From Pilasporangium apinafurcum (lineage: Eukaryota; Oomycota; Peronosporomycetes; Pythiales; Pythiaceae), in the NCBI GenBank assembly GCA_001600495.1, contig BCKE01000001.1, forward strand, positions 919,462 to 982,390: a stretch of DNA of 62,929 nt, written 5' to 3'. The notes beneath the pieces are model-generated. The model was given only the letters and a program-made list of their open reading frames with translations. It did no database searches and had not been told where the DNA came from. This document shows, piece after piece, positions 22,685 through 33,168 of the stretch. Numbering within the stretch: position 1 is the stretch's first letter; the number at the start of each line of letters is the position of its first letter. The translations under genes were made by a program, and so were the position numbers.

Positions 22685-25138
22685 TTAATGCTGTACAGTG
22701 GCGGTATTTGGTTGATGTGTGAGTGGTGGCAATCCCATGATCTCATGCAATTCTGAGATAAGCGCGTTGTAGCTTTCTTTCCGTTGAACAAGCATTGGAT
22801 CCAAACTGGGATGTGATGGACGCCGTGGCTGTTGCAACATTGCTGTTGGTGACAACGATAGCTCCGTTATCAGCTCTGGCTGCCGCATTTCATCTTCATT
22901 GTCGGAATATTCACTCTGTACTTTGGAATTAGTTGGCTCCACATAGCTGAGTTTGGCGTTGACATCATAAAGCGAGTCAGCCAGCCCATTCATTTGTTGC
23001 CGATAGGAAAATAGCTCATCTTGATTTGAGACTTTTGCTTCTTCAGCTTCAGGTGTAGGTGTCATCGCAGTAACACTTGTAATCTTCTCGATTAGCATAT
23101 TTTCATCTATTTCTAGGTCATTGTCGTCTAACAAACTTCCTTCTGACAAATTGGATATGCTCGAGAGCCGTGAGCGGCGCTGTTCACCAGCATCTTGACT
23201 GTGGTAAGAATTTTTTCGGCGACTGATAATCTCTGGGCAAAGCAACGTGAAATCGTCGCGGATGACCATGTCAATATCAACTGTCGCTGATGATGTGCTA
23301 GCGCTACTAGCACGTTGAGCAGCAGGGGATACTGGATGAGAAGGTTTGTCAAGCGACTTCGTTTCCATGTCATTGTTTTCTTCGTTAATTGTGGCTGTTG
23401 TCTCATGTTTGAGACTTTGTACACACTCAAGCAGATCGCTGTAGGATCCAGTACTGGTACAATCGCTTAGACTACTGCTGCTAAGCAGATCATCATATTC
23501 TTCCTCGTCGGCATCATTGTGATCTTGGTTACTACTGGATGTAAAACGGTCCACTAGATGATGGAAATCATCATAGTCATCGATATCGATATCTCTGCTT
23601 TGAGTTGCCGCAGGCGCAGTTTTTATCTCAGGTTGGTCATATTTCTCGACCAATTTGCTGCGATCATAAGTACTTTTTGTCATCTCTGGTGGCTCCTCTT
23701 CATAAAGCGTGTGCTTAATTAGCGTCGATGACCGCAACGATCCCCTCAAACAACTGCCTCGACTCACAGGAGGAGAACTGGAGGACATCATATTGCCGAA
23801 ATTCTCGTCAAAAGTGTTGAGGTCGCTGAGTGAAAAGTTGCTGGAGCTCGCGGATGAGTAGCGGTCATGAACATCATGTGTGTAAGTTCCCAGCCAGTGG
23901 TCTTCCATGCTTGGGAGTCGATTTCCCGCATCAAAAGAATCGCTCGAGATCGAGAAATTACTGCTCCGAGAGGACGAAGATATCGATTGTTGGTGTCGGC
24001 CTCGCTGGTGATGATGGTGACTTTCTATCTCACCATTTGCCAGACTGGAATTGGTTGAAGTTCGCGATGACAAGGTGCTTCGAATGTGGTAGACAAAGAC
24101 ATCCTGGTGGTGGCCATTGGGATGCAACGGTAGATTGCCTGTGCGCGCCTGCACGACACAGGCCGTGCAAATCCGAATCAACGCGACGCCGTAATTATTC
24201 ACATCAACCTCTTTCGGTGGTGCACACGAAGAACAGACAACTTCTCCACAATTACGGCAGTGATGCTTCCGTCTTCGCAATGCAAACGCCTTGGAACAAA
24301 CTGCACACACTTTCCGGGCATCATTGGCGACCCAGTTTTCCCTTGGAATGAACTGCATCTTGCTCAACCGCCGACGTTCAAGTAAAAGATCAATTCGGCC
24401 GATTGCAGCCACACGCTTTTGCATGAGTATCTCTAACGTGGCTTTGTTGGTTTGTTGATCCACACACATCTGCAGAATTGAAGATACCTGCACGACGTCT
24501 TTCCTTTCAGTTGGTAAGATGATGATGCCTGTGCGATGGAACTCGCCACGTGCGATGCCAAAACCCGCTAATGATGGCACCTCGCGCTCCCGAACAATTG
24601 ACTCCTGAACACTGAAGCCATAGATTTCGTTCTTGCTTTCTTCTTTCTGGATTCCCGAGTGTTCAAGGAAGCAATAGTCTGTTCCTATAGGGGATGAAAG
24701 CTGATTAAGCGCTTTCCCATCATTAAACGCCGCCCACTTGATGGTAGTAAACGCCTGCGTGTTTCTGGATCCGTTCGGTAAGATTGTATGCAGACACATG
24801 CCATCTAAAAAGCGGCTCTTATACAAAAACGTCATGGCTTTACGGTAATCATCAGTCACCGGCGACGCGATCGCCTCCAGCACTTCGCTGATAGTCCCTG
24901 AAGCGTAAACGGTTGCTCGTACCACCAGACAGGGAGTGGCGTTACCATTATACTCTTCAATGTAATGTGCTTTGCTCAATGCTACGCCATCTTTCTCAAC
25001 TGCTCTTGTCCATTGACCATCCAGTATGGAATTCCGAAGCACTTGGACACTAGTATCGACTGTTGTGAGGTAATGTTGCTTGTCTTCAGCTGTGAGCCGC
25101 ACCCGTGGGAAGAAATCTGACTTTAATGGAAACTCCAT
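22685..25138 (-). CDS. START-like lipid-binding and FYVE zinc-finger protein
   Basis: Intronless, 817 residues from an ATG at 25138. Residues about 50-250 have the START-like fold arrangement seen in the large oomycete START-FYVE family. Residues 269-330 are a FYVE finger with the WVAND entry motif, the basic RRRKHHCRNCG phosphoinositide-binding motif, four CxxC pairs and the closing RICTAC. FYVE domains bind phosphatidylinositol 3-phosphate on endosomes, so a role in endosomal lipid sensing or traffic is likely. The remaining 480 residues are Ser/Asp/Glu-rich and disordered, ending in a short helical segment (SYNALISELHEIMGLPPL). A CATTCTC Inr-like element lies about 25 nt upstream of the start. 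Confidence 0.93.
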   Translation of the reverse strand: MEFPLKSDFFPRVRLTAEDKQHYLTTVDTSVQVLRNSILDGQWTRAVEKDGVALSKAHYIEEYNGNATPCLVVRATVYASGTISEVLEAIASPVTDDYRKAMTFLYKSRFLDGMCLHTILPNGSRNTQAFTTIKWAAFNDGKALNQLSSPIGTDYCFLEHSGIQKEESKNEIYGFSVQESIVREREVPSLAGFGIARGEFHRTGIIILPTERKDVVQVSSILQMCVDQQTNKATLEILMQKRVAAIGRIDLLLERRRLSKMQFIPRENWVANDARKVCAVCSKAFALRRRKHHCRNCGEVVCSSCAPPKEVDVNNYGVALIRICTACVVQARTGNLPLHPNGHHQDVFVYHIRSTLSSRTSTNSSLANGEIESHHHHQRGRHQQSISSSSRSSNFSISSDSFDAGNRLPSMEDHWLGTYTHDVHDRYSSASSSNFSLSDLNTFDENFGNMMSSSSPPVSRGSCLRGSLRSSTLIKHTLYEEEPPEMTKSTYDRSKLVEKYDQPEIKTAPAATQSRDIDIDDYDDFHHLVDRFTSSSNQDHNDADEEEYDDLLSSSSLSDCTSTGSYSDLLECVQSLKHETTATINEENNDMETKSLDKPSHPVSPAAQRASSASTSSATVDIDMVIRDDFTLLCPEIISRRKNSYHSQDAGEQRRSRLSSISNLSEGSLLDDNDLEIDENMLIEKITSVTAMTPTPEAEEAKVSNQDELFSYRQQMNGLADSLYDVNAKLSYVEPTNSKVQSEYSDNEDEMRQPELITELSLSPTAMLQQPRRPSHPSLDPMLVQRKESYNALISELHEIMGLPPLTHQPNTATVQH

Positions 25139-26640
25139 TGCTATCAGTCAAAAGCTCCAAGTCAGAGAATGATATTTGTCTTGTTATTACGCGTAAATGG
25201 CAGTCGTAGAGATTGCTTGAAACTGCGGCGAGACGAAAGGGCAAAAAAGCGTTTCGCTCTTGCTTTTGGTGCTGGAAGCCACAAACAACCAAACAAACAA
25301 ACGAACAAACAGGTGATTGAGGAGCAACCAAGTGAGCCCAAATGAACTAAGTCACCGACCAAGAAACACTTGTTTGCGTTTTCCTCGGCTTTTTTTCTTC
25401 TAGAAAAACCAAGAAAAGCAAACGTCGTATGTATGGCATCTTCTCTATGTGTTCTTCGTCATTCCTTCTCACCTCGCTCTATTTTTACGTATTGGAAAAC
25501 GATTCTTTCCAAATTTCGCACTCGACTCATAGCTTTCGCCAAAGATTCCGCGATTGAGACGTTAAGAGGCAAAATCGATTCAAAGCAAGCGAAAATGTGC
25601 ATGCAAAGCGTTGTGCGACGCTTCGTATCTGGCTACAGCAGAACGAATGAACAAAACGGATCTCATCAAAGTCGTGGAGATCCGTTGTTCGCGTCCCACA
25701 CAAATAGAAGACTTTCCTAGTTAAGCAAGTAATAATGAGTACTTCAAGTTGGTGCAAATACAGCACCATTACGTATTCTAATCGTTCGATAACAAAGCAA
25801 ACCCAGCAAATAAATGCGATCGAACTACTTATGCATACCATCTCACTCACGTACAATGATTATAATAGCTTGCAGCTTGTGTATGTATGCGTGGGAGCTA
25901 TTTCATGAAGAATATATCTATAGCATTCATGTCAGGAGCATGTACTTTTTTTTACGATCGGGGATATGAAGACGTTAGATGGGTCTCTTCGTTTGACGAG
26001 GTGACAAACACATCGCATTTTATAGTTTGCAGTTTCTATATCCAAAGACCTGCCCTGCAAGCGCTCAGTTGTTTCAGGTGACAGACATATCACACAGCAT
26101 CGCGTGATCGAAAGTAACCGTGAACAGAAAAAGCTGACTATTCGGACAAACTCAAAACAATTTTTGTACTCGCACCAGAAATGCGTCCTTGAACTTCTCT
26201 TCCCGAATACAACACTTACGTTAAAAGCTTTTCCCACACGAACGTTAAAAAGCTTGATGAAATCAAAAGATCGATTGTTTTGCCTCATGTATCTCCTCTT
26301 TTCAACTCTTTTATTTTCTTTAAACACTCCTTTCGATCATTTTTATCACCAAAATACGCTAATTCATTCTGAGTGTTGCATGGAATCTGCCTCATCAGAT
26401 AATTGTAATGAGGTTGTCTACACACAATTGCAAAACAAGATCACACCGGGATGTAGGCAGCACATCCGCCTACTCCACATCCGGAAATAAAGAGGGAAGG
26501 AGCGAAGTTTTTACAAAAAGACGGAGACCATACTTTCGATATTCGAAAGCAAACGCACGATTTCTTTCTAGCTATTCAAATGAACACAACGGACGTACAA
26601 TCGCAATGCTGATATGTGCCATTGCGTGACTGTTCGGATA
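25139..26640. other. Intergenic, nothing identified
   Basis: Promoter side of the START-FYVE gene, then AT-rich sequence with only chance frames. The hairpin CAACTCGCGAAGCGAGTTGG lies at about 26658-26677, downstream of the next Fanzor remnant. Confidence 0.5.
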
Positions 26641-26689
26641 TCAAACTAGGTTACTCCAACTCGCTTCGCGAGTTGCGCCTACCAAGTGG

Positions 26690-26735
26690 CTACACCTAGA
26701 ATACGGGCTGTACCGTGTGAGCACGTTCAAGTCCG
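26690..26735 (-). other. Conserved 3' motif of Fanzor lineage C
   Basis: Minus strand ACGTGCTCACACGGTACAGC followed by CCGTATTCTAGG. The copy near 52.5 kb has ACGTGTCCACACGGCTAGGC followed by CGTATTCTGG about 65 nt after its stop. Conservation outside the coding frame suggests a right end or guide-RNA structure. Confidence 0.45.
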
Positions 26736-26766
26736 AAGACCCCGAGCTCACGCTTTTTTTGCGCTT

Positions 26767-27100
26767 CTACGACTCACTTGATTCTCGTTGCAAGTACTCT
26801 GGTCTTGCTCGATTGTTGAAAAGTTCTATCGTCACGCGCATAATATTCAGCGAAGCGTTCACGTCGCGATCCCAAAACGTCTTGCATTCACTGGATTCAC
26901 AGTGCAAAACGGATCGAGATTCAATTGTGCCATCGGGAACGCCGTTGAGCATTTTCGGGAAGACTACCTTCGAAAGTTCAGCGTGACAGTGGAAACATCG
27001 CTTGCTTGTACGAAAGTCGTCGACGGAACGAACGGTAGTGCGCTTTAACACCATGGTGGCGAATTGTCGAATGATATACCAGTAAAAAATCCCCATATTG
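26767..27100 (-). pseudogene. Fanzor (TnpB-like) lineage C remnant, RuvC C-terminal half
   Basis: Minus strand frame: SVDDFRTSKRCFHCHAE (zinc-finger first CxxC), then HCESSECKTFWDRDVNASLN, with the second Cys pair and the RuvC-III Asp. This is the hallmark C-terminal order of TnpB/Fanzor nucleases. In lineage A copies the block before the zinc finger reads DEFRTSK; here the Glu is Asp, which would weaken catalysis if that Glu is the RuvC acid. No N-terminal half or RuvC-I motif is recognisable upstream, so it is a 5'-truncated copy. A tail motif shared with the copy near 52.5 kb follows the stop. Confidence 0.75.
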
Positions 27101-27369
27101 GTTGCAAAGACACACCTGCAGTTGGTTATACTGAAAATAAGATTTCGAGGTAATTTGTTTGTCAGGTTTTCTAGTCAGTATGATAGGTTTGGCCAGACGG
27201 ACAAAATGGATAGTGAATCTCATACGTTTTCCGCACAGACGGACAGCTCGCGGAGATAAGATGAAAGGGAGACGACATTCTGATGTGGTGCACATTAAAT
27301 GAATGGATTTGACAAAATCGGGTGATGACTTTTATAGTAGTCCCTGCACAGGTTGTCGTTGTTTATTGA

Positions 27370-28320
27370 ATGGCATCGACCAAAATGCATTGTCACCAAA
27401 TTCGGATCTGGCGTGGGACGTCTCTTCAACGGCCATGGCTGCAGCCAGCCAGTGCTTTTGTGGCGAATCCTATTAGAAGATATGCGTCTTCATCTCCGCA
27501 TATCTCCGATGGTAATGGAATCAGCAGCAATGGCGACAGTTCCATAAAGTTTGACATGCTCATTGCACCACCAGCTACCGCTGAAGTCATTACGCAACGC
27601 GTGCTGACATACTTGGACGTGAAAAGACTGGATGCTGCCACACACTCACTCCCATTAGGGAAGAAAACGATTCACTCCCCAGCATTCGTGCAGAAACTCT
27701 CGTCATTGCTGCGCTGGAGCTTCCAGAAATACAGTCAGCCAACCACCACTCAAGAACAACGCGCTCATGTGGAGACGTTGATGACGTCACTGTCACAATG
27801 GACCAACATGGCCAAGGGAAATATGTGGAAGCAGTTTTATCTTCGGCAGTTTATGTTCTCTGCAGCGCCATTGGATGCCTATCTCGCGCTTTTTGACCAG
27901 CATCGACAACGATTAGAAACTGCTTCCACAAACACAGAGCCAGCAGATGACGAAGGTAATAGAAACAACTATACTAAAGCAGTAATGCTTCCTTCGTTAC
28001 TCTTATTAAAGGAGTTCTGCTGGCGAGGACGTTTTAAGGAGGCAGTGGATGCATATACGCGCCTCTCACTCACTGATGACGAACGGAAAGAAGCAGTGGA
28101 AGTGCTGATGCACTTGGAACAATTTGAGACTGTGGTGCAGCTCTACCAAGTGCATCGATCGTTGCGTAGACCTAGACCAGCATCCCTTGATCCGTTTCCA
28201 TTGCTGAATGCGTTGGCAAAATTAAACCGAAGTGAAGCATTGCAGCGAGCATTTCAGAAGTTACCGCCCGTGGAGCAAAGCCGCCCGGAGATCCAGCGCC
28301 TCGTGGGCAATGAGGTGTAA
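27370..28320 (+). CDS. Probable mitochondrial helical-repeat (TPR/PPR-like) protein
   Basis: Single exon, 316 residues. The N-terminus is Arg/Ser/Ala-rich without acidic residues (MASTKMHCHQIRIWRG...IRRYASSS), typical of a mitochondrial presequence with an RRYAS-like cleavage region. The rest is predominantly alpha-helical. The C-terminal half (about 215-310) shows repeated helix pairs (FKEAVDAYTRLSL, FETVVQLYQVH, LLNALAKLNRSEALQRAF) resembling TPR/PPR units, too few and too irregular to assign firmly. A role in organelle RNA or complex assembly is only a possibility. Convergent with the thaumatin-like gene. Confidence 0.7.
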   Translation: MASTKMHCHQIRIWRGTSLQRPWLQPASAFVANPIRRYASSSPHISDGNGISSNGDSSIKFDMLIAPPATAEVITQRVLTYLDVKRLDAATHSLPLGKKTIHSPAFVQKLSSLLRWSFQKYSQPTTTQEQRAHVETLMTSLSQWTNMAKGNMWKQFYLRQFMFSAAPLDAYLALFDQHRQRLETASTNTEPADDEGNRNNYTKAVMLPSLLLLKEFCWRGRFKEAVDAYTRLSLTDDERKEAVEVLMHLEQFETVVQLYQVHRSLRRPRPASLDPFPLLNALAKLNRSEALQRAFQKLPPVEQSRPEIQRLVGNEV

Positions 28321-28578
28321 GATGTTGAGAGAGATGAACGAGAAAAAGGTGTATAGAGATCATTGTACCATGACCTCTCCCAAAAAAATAAACAACAAAA
28401 ACATAAAAAGCACATACATTAGACTTTGCAACGAAAACAGCGATAGCACCTCTCTCTCCATTCTTTCTCTGTTCCCAAACAAATTCTGTTTTCCAACAAA
28501 AGCCAAAATTCATAAACTTCTCACACGTGTTCCTCTCCTTCGAACACGGACGTGGCTGGGCGTGTTCTTCGTTGCTTA

Positions 28579-29896
28579 TTACAACACACAGCTGCCCGAC
28601 GGCGTTCGCATCATCATAGCACCGTTGGTACCACCCACGGCAGTCGTGCGTGGGTACGGCGTCTTGTCGTCGATGGCATCTAGCTCCGCCTTTTTCTTGC
28701 GGATCACATAGACAGCAACGGCGCCAAAAAGACCTGCTACGCAGCCCAAGCAAACTACCACGTACGTCGCTGTGCCACTGCTAGACGCTTCTGCCTGCGT
28801 CGACACTTCTTCCGCTTTATCGGATCCACTAGCTTCAGAGGTAGCAGGAGTATCATCCGTAGTAGTGGTAGTGGTGGTACTTGCCGTATCGTATTTGTTA
28901 TCGCTCACAGGTGCGTTTCCATCGTACGAGTCAGTGCCGGTATCGTCTTCACCCACGTCCGACGACGTCGAGTTGCTGGAGCTAAAGAGCGCATCATCAA
29001 ATTCTCCAGCGACTTCATTGTTTCCAGAGCCACTCACCGATTGGGTCTCAGGAGACGGCGATGGTGTTTCGGTTGTTGGTTCCGGCGTCGGAGCCTCTGT
29101 GGTGGGTTCAGGGGTAGGCGCTTCCGTGGTTGGCTCTGGTGTTGGAGCTTCTGTGGTTGGCGCGGGGGTGGCTCCACCCGTCCCGCCAGGACAGAAGATG
29201 ACGTCAAAGTCGGTGTTAATGGGGCAAGCGTGAGTCTTGGTATCATCCGTCGGGTACTGGTAGGCGTCAGCACAGCCATCGGCCATGCAGGTCAATGTTA
29301 CGCAGCGATCGCCGCTGGGTGTATGGGGAGCGATCTGCATGGCAACATTAAAGCCAACACCACCAGTGTATGCCTTACAGGCGTCTAGGCTCATGCAGTA
29401 GTCCGGCTACAAATAAGGTTTACAGAAAGCATTTGTATGGTGAGGTGGCTGGTCAAGACAAAGGAAGAGGGTGAATGGGGTTTAAAGAGGACTCACTCCG
29501 CTCAACGGCCCTGTGGGGATAATACTGATGTCGAACCATGCAAAGCCCCCGTCACCAGAGAACTCTGCCACTGAATATGAGAAAAAAAACAATACACATC
29601 AGGATCACCAAAGCAGCCAAATATGAAATGGATACACTACGAACAGCAACAGTGTAATATATATACATACAAGTGGCTTGCGCGCCCGTTCCTTTGCGAA
29701 ATACATGAGCACCAGAATTCGGGTCAATCGTCCGCGTGACGGTCCCACCCGGAGCCATTTGCTCGATGCTTTTAGTGTCATACAGATCCACCGTGTCATC
29801 ACACATGTTGGAGAAGTAGATTTGGAACCCCTGAACGTTCGCGAGCTGCAGACCCAAGGTCATGAGCGCCACTAGTGGCGAGCGAATGAAAACCAT
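28579..29896 (-). CDS. Thaumatin-like protein with Pro/Thr stalk and transmembrane anchor, three exons
   Basis: Exons (minus) 29896-29671, 29570-29497 and 29406-28579 join in frame to 375 residues; introns are 100 and 90 nt with GT-AG ends. A signal peptide (residues 1-23) precedes a thaumatin-like domain of about 165 residues: FQIYFSNMCDDTVDLYD, FDISIIPTGPLSG, CMSLDACKAYTGGVGFNVAM, then the end FDVIFCPGG. Next is a stalk with a tandem TEAPTPEPT repeat, Ser/Thr-rich disorder, a transmembrane helix (TYVVVCLGCVAGLFGAVAVY) and a short basic tail. Thaumatin-like domains bind or act on beta-glucans, so a cell-surface or wall role is likely. Membrane anchoring is unusual compared with plant family members. 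Confidence 0.87.
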
Positions 29897-31062
29897 GATC
29901 TTATTAAGATGTATCGGAAAAGTCGTGCAGTGCTGGTGTTTTGTAAGTGGTAGTACGCGCTCTACTTGGCCTGGAGGTAAGCAAGTTGGTGCGTGGGGGT
30001 AGTTCTCAAAGTGATAGAGCGTCTTTCGTCAGATGTGTGTGCAACTAGACCAGCTGGTGGTAGTTCCGACGAGAGTCAGAGCAAAAGAGGAGGTGCAGGA
30101 AGGACATAATTAATGAAAACAAGTACATTGTTCCTGCACCGCCGCATTCAAACAACAAAAGATATGGGTAAAGTCTGGTTTATACTGATTTTTATTAATT
30201 TTAACTGTATATTACTGTTTTAACCAGTTTGATGTTGTGACGTTGTGGTCTGAACAGTGTGCTCTCTATGATTGGGATACAGTCTTGACACTCAAAATTT
30301 CTCGCTGTTTTTAGCATAATTTACGAACAGCACCAATCCCCCCAATAAAGGTAGCAAAAAGCCCAGCCGCGTCGATTAACCAGAGAGAAACGGACAGGCT
30401 GCGTTATGTAAATTGGACATGCGTTACTCGTAACACATATAGTAAGTCTCTGTTTTGTGTCGTGGTTGTTCTTTGAACCGTTTTTGTAGTCATCGTTCAG
30501 CACCACTATTATACCGAAGAACTACACACCCTTTTCAACTTTTTCAGCTGCCAGATAAGAGAAAGCGGATGGTGCAAATTAGGTGGGCTTCTGTCATTTA
30601 GGAATGGCATAGGTGACTAACAAATTGTACCAATATGTGTTAATATGGTATGGACACCTGCACATATTTCTGAGTGGCTACAACTATTTTAACCTTGGCC
30701 CCATTTGCACTATGCGTGGTATAAATGAGGACTAAAGATTAATCGGCAGATTTTTATGGTTTGTAGGAAATTTACTATCTATATAGTATATACTCACACT
30801 AACGGAAACTTCCGATTTCTCTAATTGTTGCTACCACTCATGAGTTCGTCGTTTAAGCAGTACAAGATTTCTATATTGGTATTTTGTTGACTATCATCCT
30901 CATTCTACGTACTCTGTCAGAATTAAGAGGTCACTATTTGAGTATTGTCAGACATGAGTCTGCTTTTTTCTGATAAAGCGCAATTATTAAACAGAATAAA
31001 ACACATGGCGCAGAGTGTAACGCACACTTTTCACAAACTTTGTCGGACACAAACGCAACGAA
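29897..31062. other. Intergenic between thaumatin-like gene and Crypton
   Basis: No gene recognised. Part of it presumably belongs to the 5' end of the Crypton element, whose boundary I could not place. Confidence 0.45.
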
Positions 31063-33168
31063 ATGGATGGATACGATTGGGAAGTATTAAAAGAACGAGT
31101 GCATCACATCAGAGAGAACACTGTAAGCGCCCGTTCACGCTCTGTGTATCAAAACTCATATTGCCGATTTCTTTGTTGGGCAATAAAAAACAAGACACAC
31201 CTGGTGCCGCCATCTTTTCTCAGGCGTGTTGGTGATATCTCTACATCTACAGACAAACAAATACGGTCACTCTTGCGTGTTGCTGCTGATCGCGACAAAA
31301 ACAACCCTCCCCTTTGCTTCGACAGATTAACTGCAGAAGAATTTGTCACGTGGCTCGTAACACTGAAAAAAAAGGGAGGAGGCACGCTGAGCTACTCAGC
31401 ACTGAATACTCACAGAGCCGGCCTTTTCAATCTATATCGAGACTACGGATGGACAATGCCGAAAGAGCTAGAAAAGGAACTCTCTAATTATTACAAAGGA
31501 TTGAAACGGAAACTCGCAAAAGACGCGGCAACTGGGTGCGATCGTATCAAGGTAGGAAAAAGTCCCTTGACGTTTCAACTTTATGGCTTTTTGTGTGAAA
31601 AAATGCTCGAACTACCAAGTAAGGACATGACGTTTTCACGAACATATATGATCATCGCATGGAACTTGATGTGCCGTTCATCTAATGCGTTTGGAATTCG
31701 CCATGCACACATGGATTGGAGTGGCGATGCGATGCAAATTTACTTTGCACACATGAAAAATGACCAAGGTGGTGAACGACCAAGAGATCCAAGGCATATA
31801 TATGCAAATCCATTGAAACCTGCTATATGCCCAATATTAGCGTTGGGTTTTTATTGGGCATCCACTACATTTGATGGAAGTGATTTACTCTTTAGCGGCA
31901 GCAACCAGTATGAGCGTTTTCGCAAATGCTTACAGAGATTACTCAATCACGAAAATGTTGGTGCGGAATTGCAACGGCAAGGGCTGGATCCTACAGAGCT
32001 GGGGACGCATTCAATGCGCAAAGGATCTGCCACCTACTGTAGCTCGGGAACCACCGCATGCCCATCATCCGCGTCCGTTCATTTACGAGCAGGGTGGTCG
32101 CTTGGAAATGTGCAAAACACATATCTGCGCTATGAGGCAGCAGGCGACATGCATGTGGGCCGCACAGCGGCGGGTTTGCCTACTGAAAGCTATGAATTTT
32201 CTATACTACCACCCCATTTTATGGAACGTGACGAAGTGGTGAAAAAAGGAATGCGAGTAATGTTTCCAGGACTTCCTGCATCACTCGAATACATTGCGGA
32301 ATTTTGTTTAGCATCACTCACTTTTCATGTGGGCTTCATCAGAGACAAATGTTCCAAGATGCATCATATACACCAAACACCTCTTTTCCAAGATCCACAA
32401 CTACTCATCGAACTGTCATCGCGGGTAAAGTGTGGATACGCAGACATCACTTCGCGTATACGGCCAACTGGTGTGCCGCCTCATGTATCCATTCTGTCTG
32501 AAATGCGCTCGCTACATGATGTCACACTATCAACGATAGAGAAAATTGAACGTGTACGAATAAATATCGTTCGAGATATTGTATCCGAGCTTGAGCAGCG
32601 TGCCATTGGTGCGGGCACAGTGACGTATGACGGATTGCAAGATGCAATTAAAAAAAGCTTGCGTGATGCTGGTATTGATGAATTGATACAGAGCATGAAT
32701 GCACCGACGCAAAAAAATATTGACAAAGAAGACAATCGTGACTGTGAGAGAACGCTGAGTCATTTTTGGGGCGGGAAATTTCGTCGTGTTCCCGCAGATT
32801 TTGCAATCCCAGACTGCTCAGTGAGACACATGTGGATAATGTGGTGCTGTGGTATTGGCGACAAATTGCTACCTCCTTTTCGTTTGCTCGACGGTCGTGA
32901 CATGCCCACACGAAAAGAGCAGAAAAAGTTGTGCGAGCTGAAATTCTTGATGCACCAAATAGATCGCCAAGCAGAATCGATGCATCTTTTGAATGCAAAG
33001 ATGAGCATTGAAGAAGCAACGAATGTGTTTCTACAATGCAAGGATGTGGTTGACGTGGGTGAAACAACTCCATCTCATCGAAAACGGCGAAGAGGACAGC
33101 TCAGTTGGACAACAGTAGCAAAGTTAGTAAGAAAAAAACAAAAACACCCATATATATCTAGCATATAA
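31063..33168 (+). CDS. Crypton tyrosine recombinase (intact)
   Basis: Uninterrupted 701-residue frame. An N-terminal SAM-like core-binding region (about 10-150) is followed by the recombinase catalytic domain: the first Arg in WNLMCRSSNAFGIR (about 204), a KNDQGGERPRDPRHIYANP block, HSMRKGSATY with the His-x-x-Arg pair (about 314-317), RAGW and the nucleophile region NTYLRYEAAGDMHVG (about 350-357). The R...HxxR...W...Y set defines tyrosine recombinases, and the KNDQ/HIYANP motifs fit oomycete Cryptons. It would integrate a circular intermediate by DNA strand exchange. The C-terminal third has no recognised domain. Codon use is more AT-rich than in neighbouring host genes. Confidence 0.9.
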   Translation: MDGYDWEVLKERVHHIRENTVSARSRSVYQNSYCRFLCWAIKNKTHLVPPSFLRRVGDISTSTDKQIRSLLRVAADRDKNNPPLCFDRLTAEEFVTWLVTLKKKGGGTLSYSALNTHRAGLFNLYRDYGWTMPKELEKELSNYYKGLKRKLAKDAATGCDRIKVGKSPLTFQLYGFLCEKMLELPSKDMTFSRTYMIIAWNLMCRSSNAFGIRHAHMDWSGDAMQIYFAHMKNDQGGERPRDPRHIYANPLKPAICPILALGFYWASTTFDGSDLLFSGSNQYERFRKCLQRLLNHENVGAELQRQGLDPTELGTHSMRKGSATYCSSGTTACPSSASVHLRAGWSLGNVQNTYLRYEAAGDMHVGRTAAGLPTESYEFSILPPHFMERDEVVKKGMRVMFPGLPASLEYIAEFCLASLTFHVGFIRDKCSKMHHIHQTPLFQDPQLLIELSSRVKCGYADITSRIRPTGVPPHVSILSEMRSLHDVTLSTIEKIERVRINIVRDIVSELEQRAIGAGTVTYDGLQDAIKKSLRDAGIDELIQSMNAPTQKNIDKEDNRDCERTLSHFWGGKFRRVPADFAIPDCSVRHMWIMWCCGIGDKLLPPFRLLDGRDMPTRKEQKKLCELKFLMHQIDRQAESMHLLNAKMSIEEATNVFLQCKDVVDVGETTPSHRKRRRGQLSWTTVAKLVRKKQKHPYISSI

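Noticed and set aside
29060-29165. Regular spaced repeat (looks like a CRISPR array at first sight)
   Set aside because: It is the coding minisatellite for TEAPTPEPT in the thaumatin-like gene (also at 50170-50370); repeats are contiguous without unique spacers.
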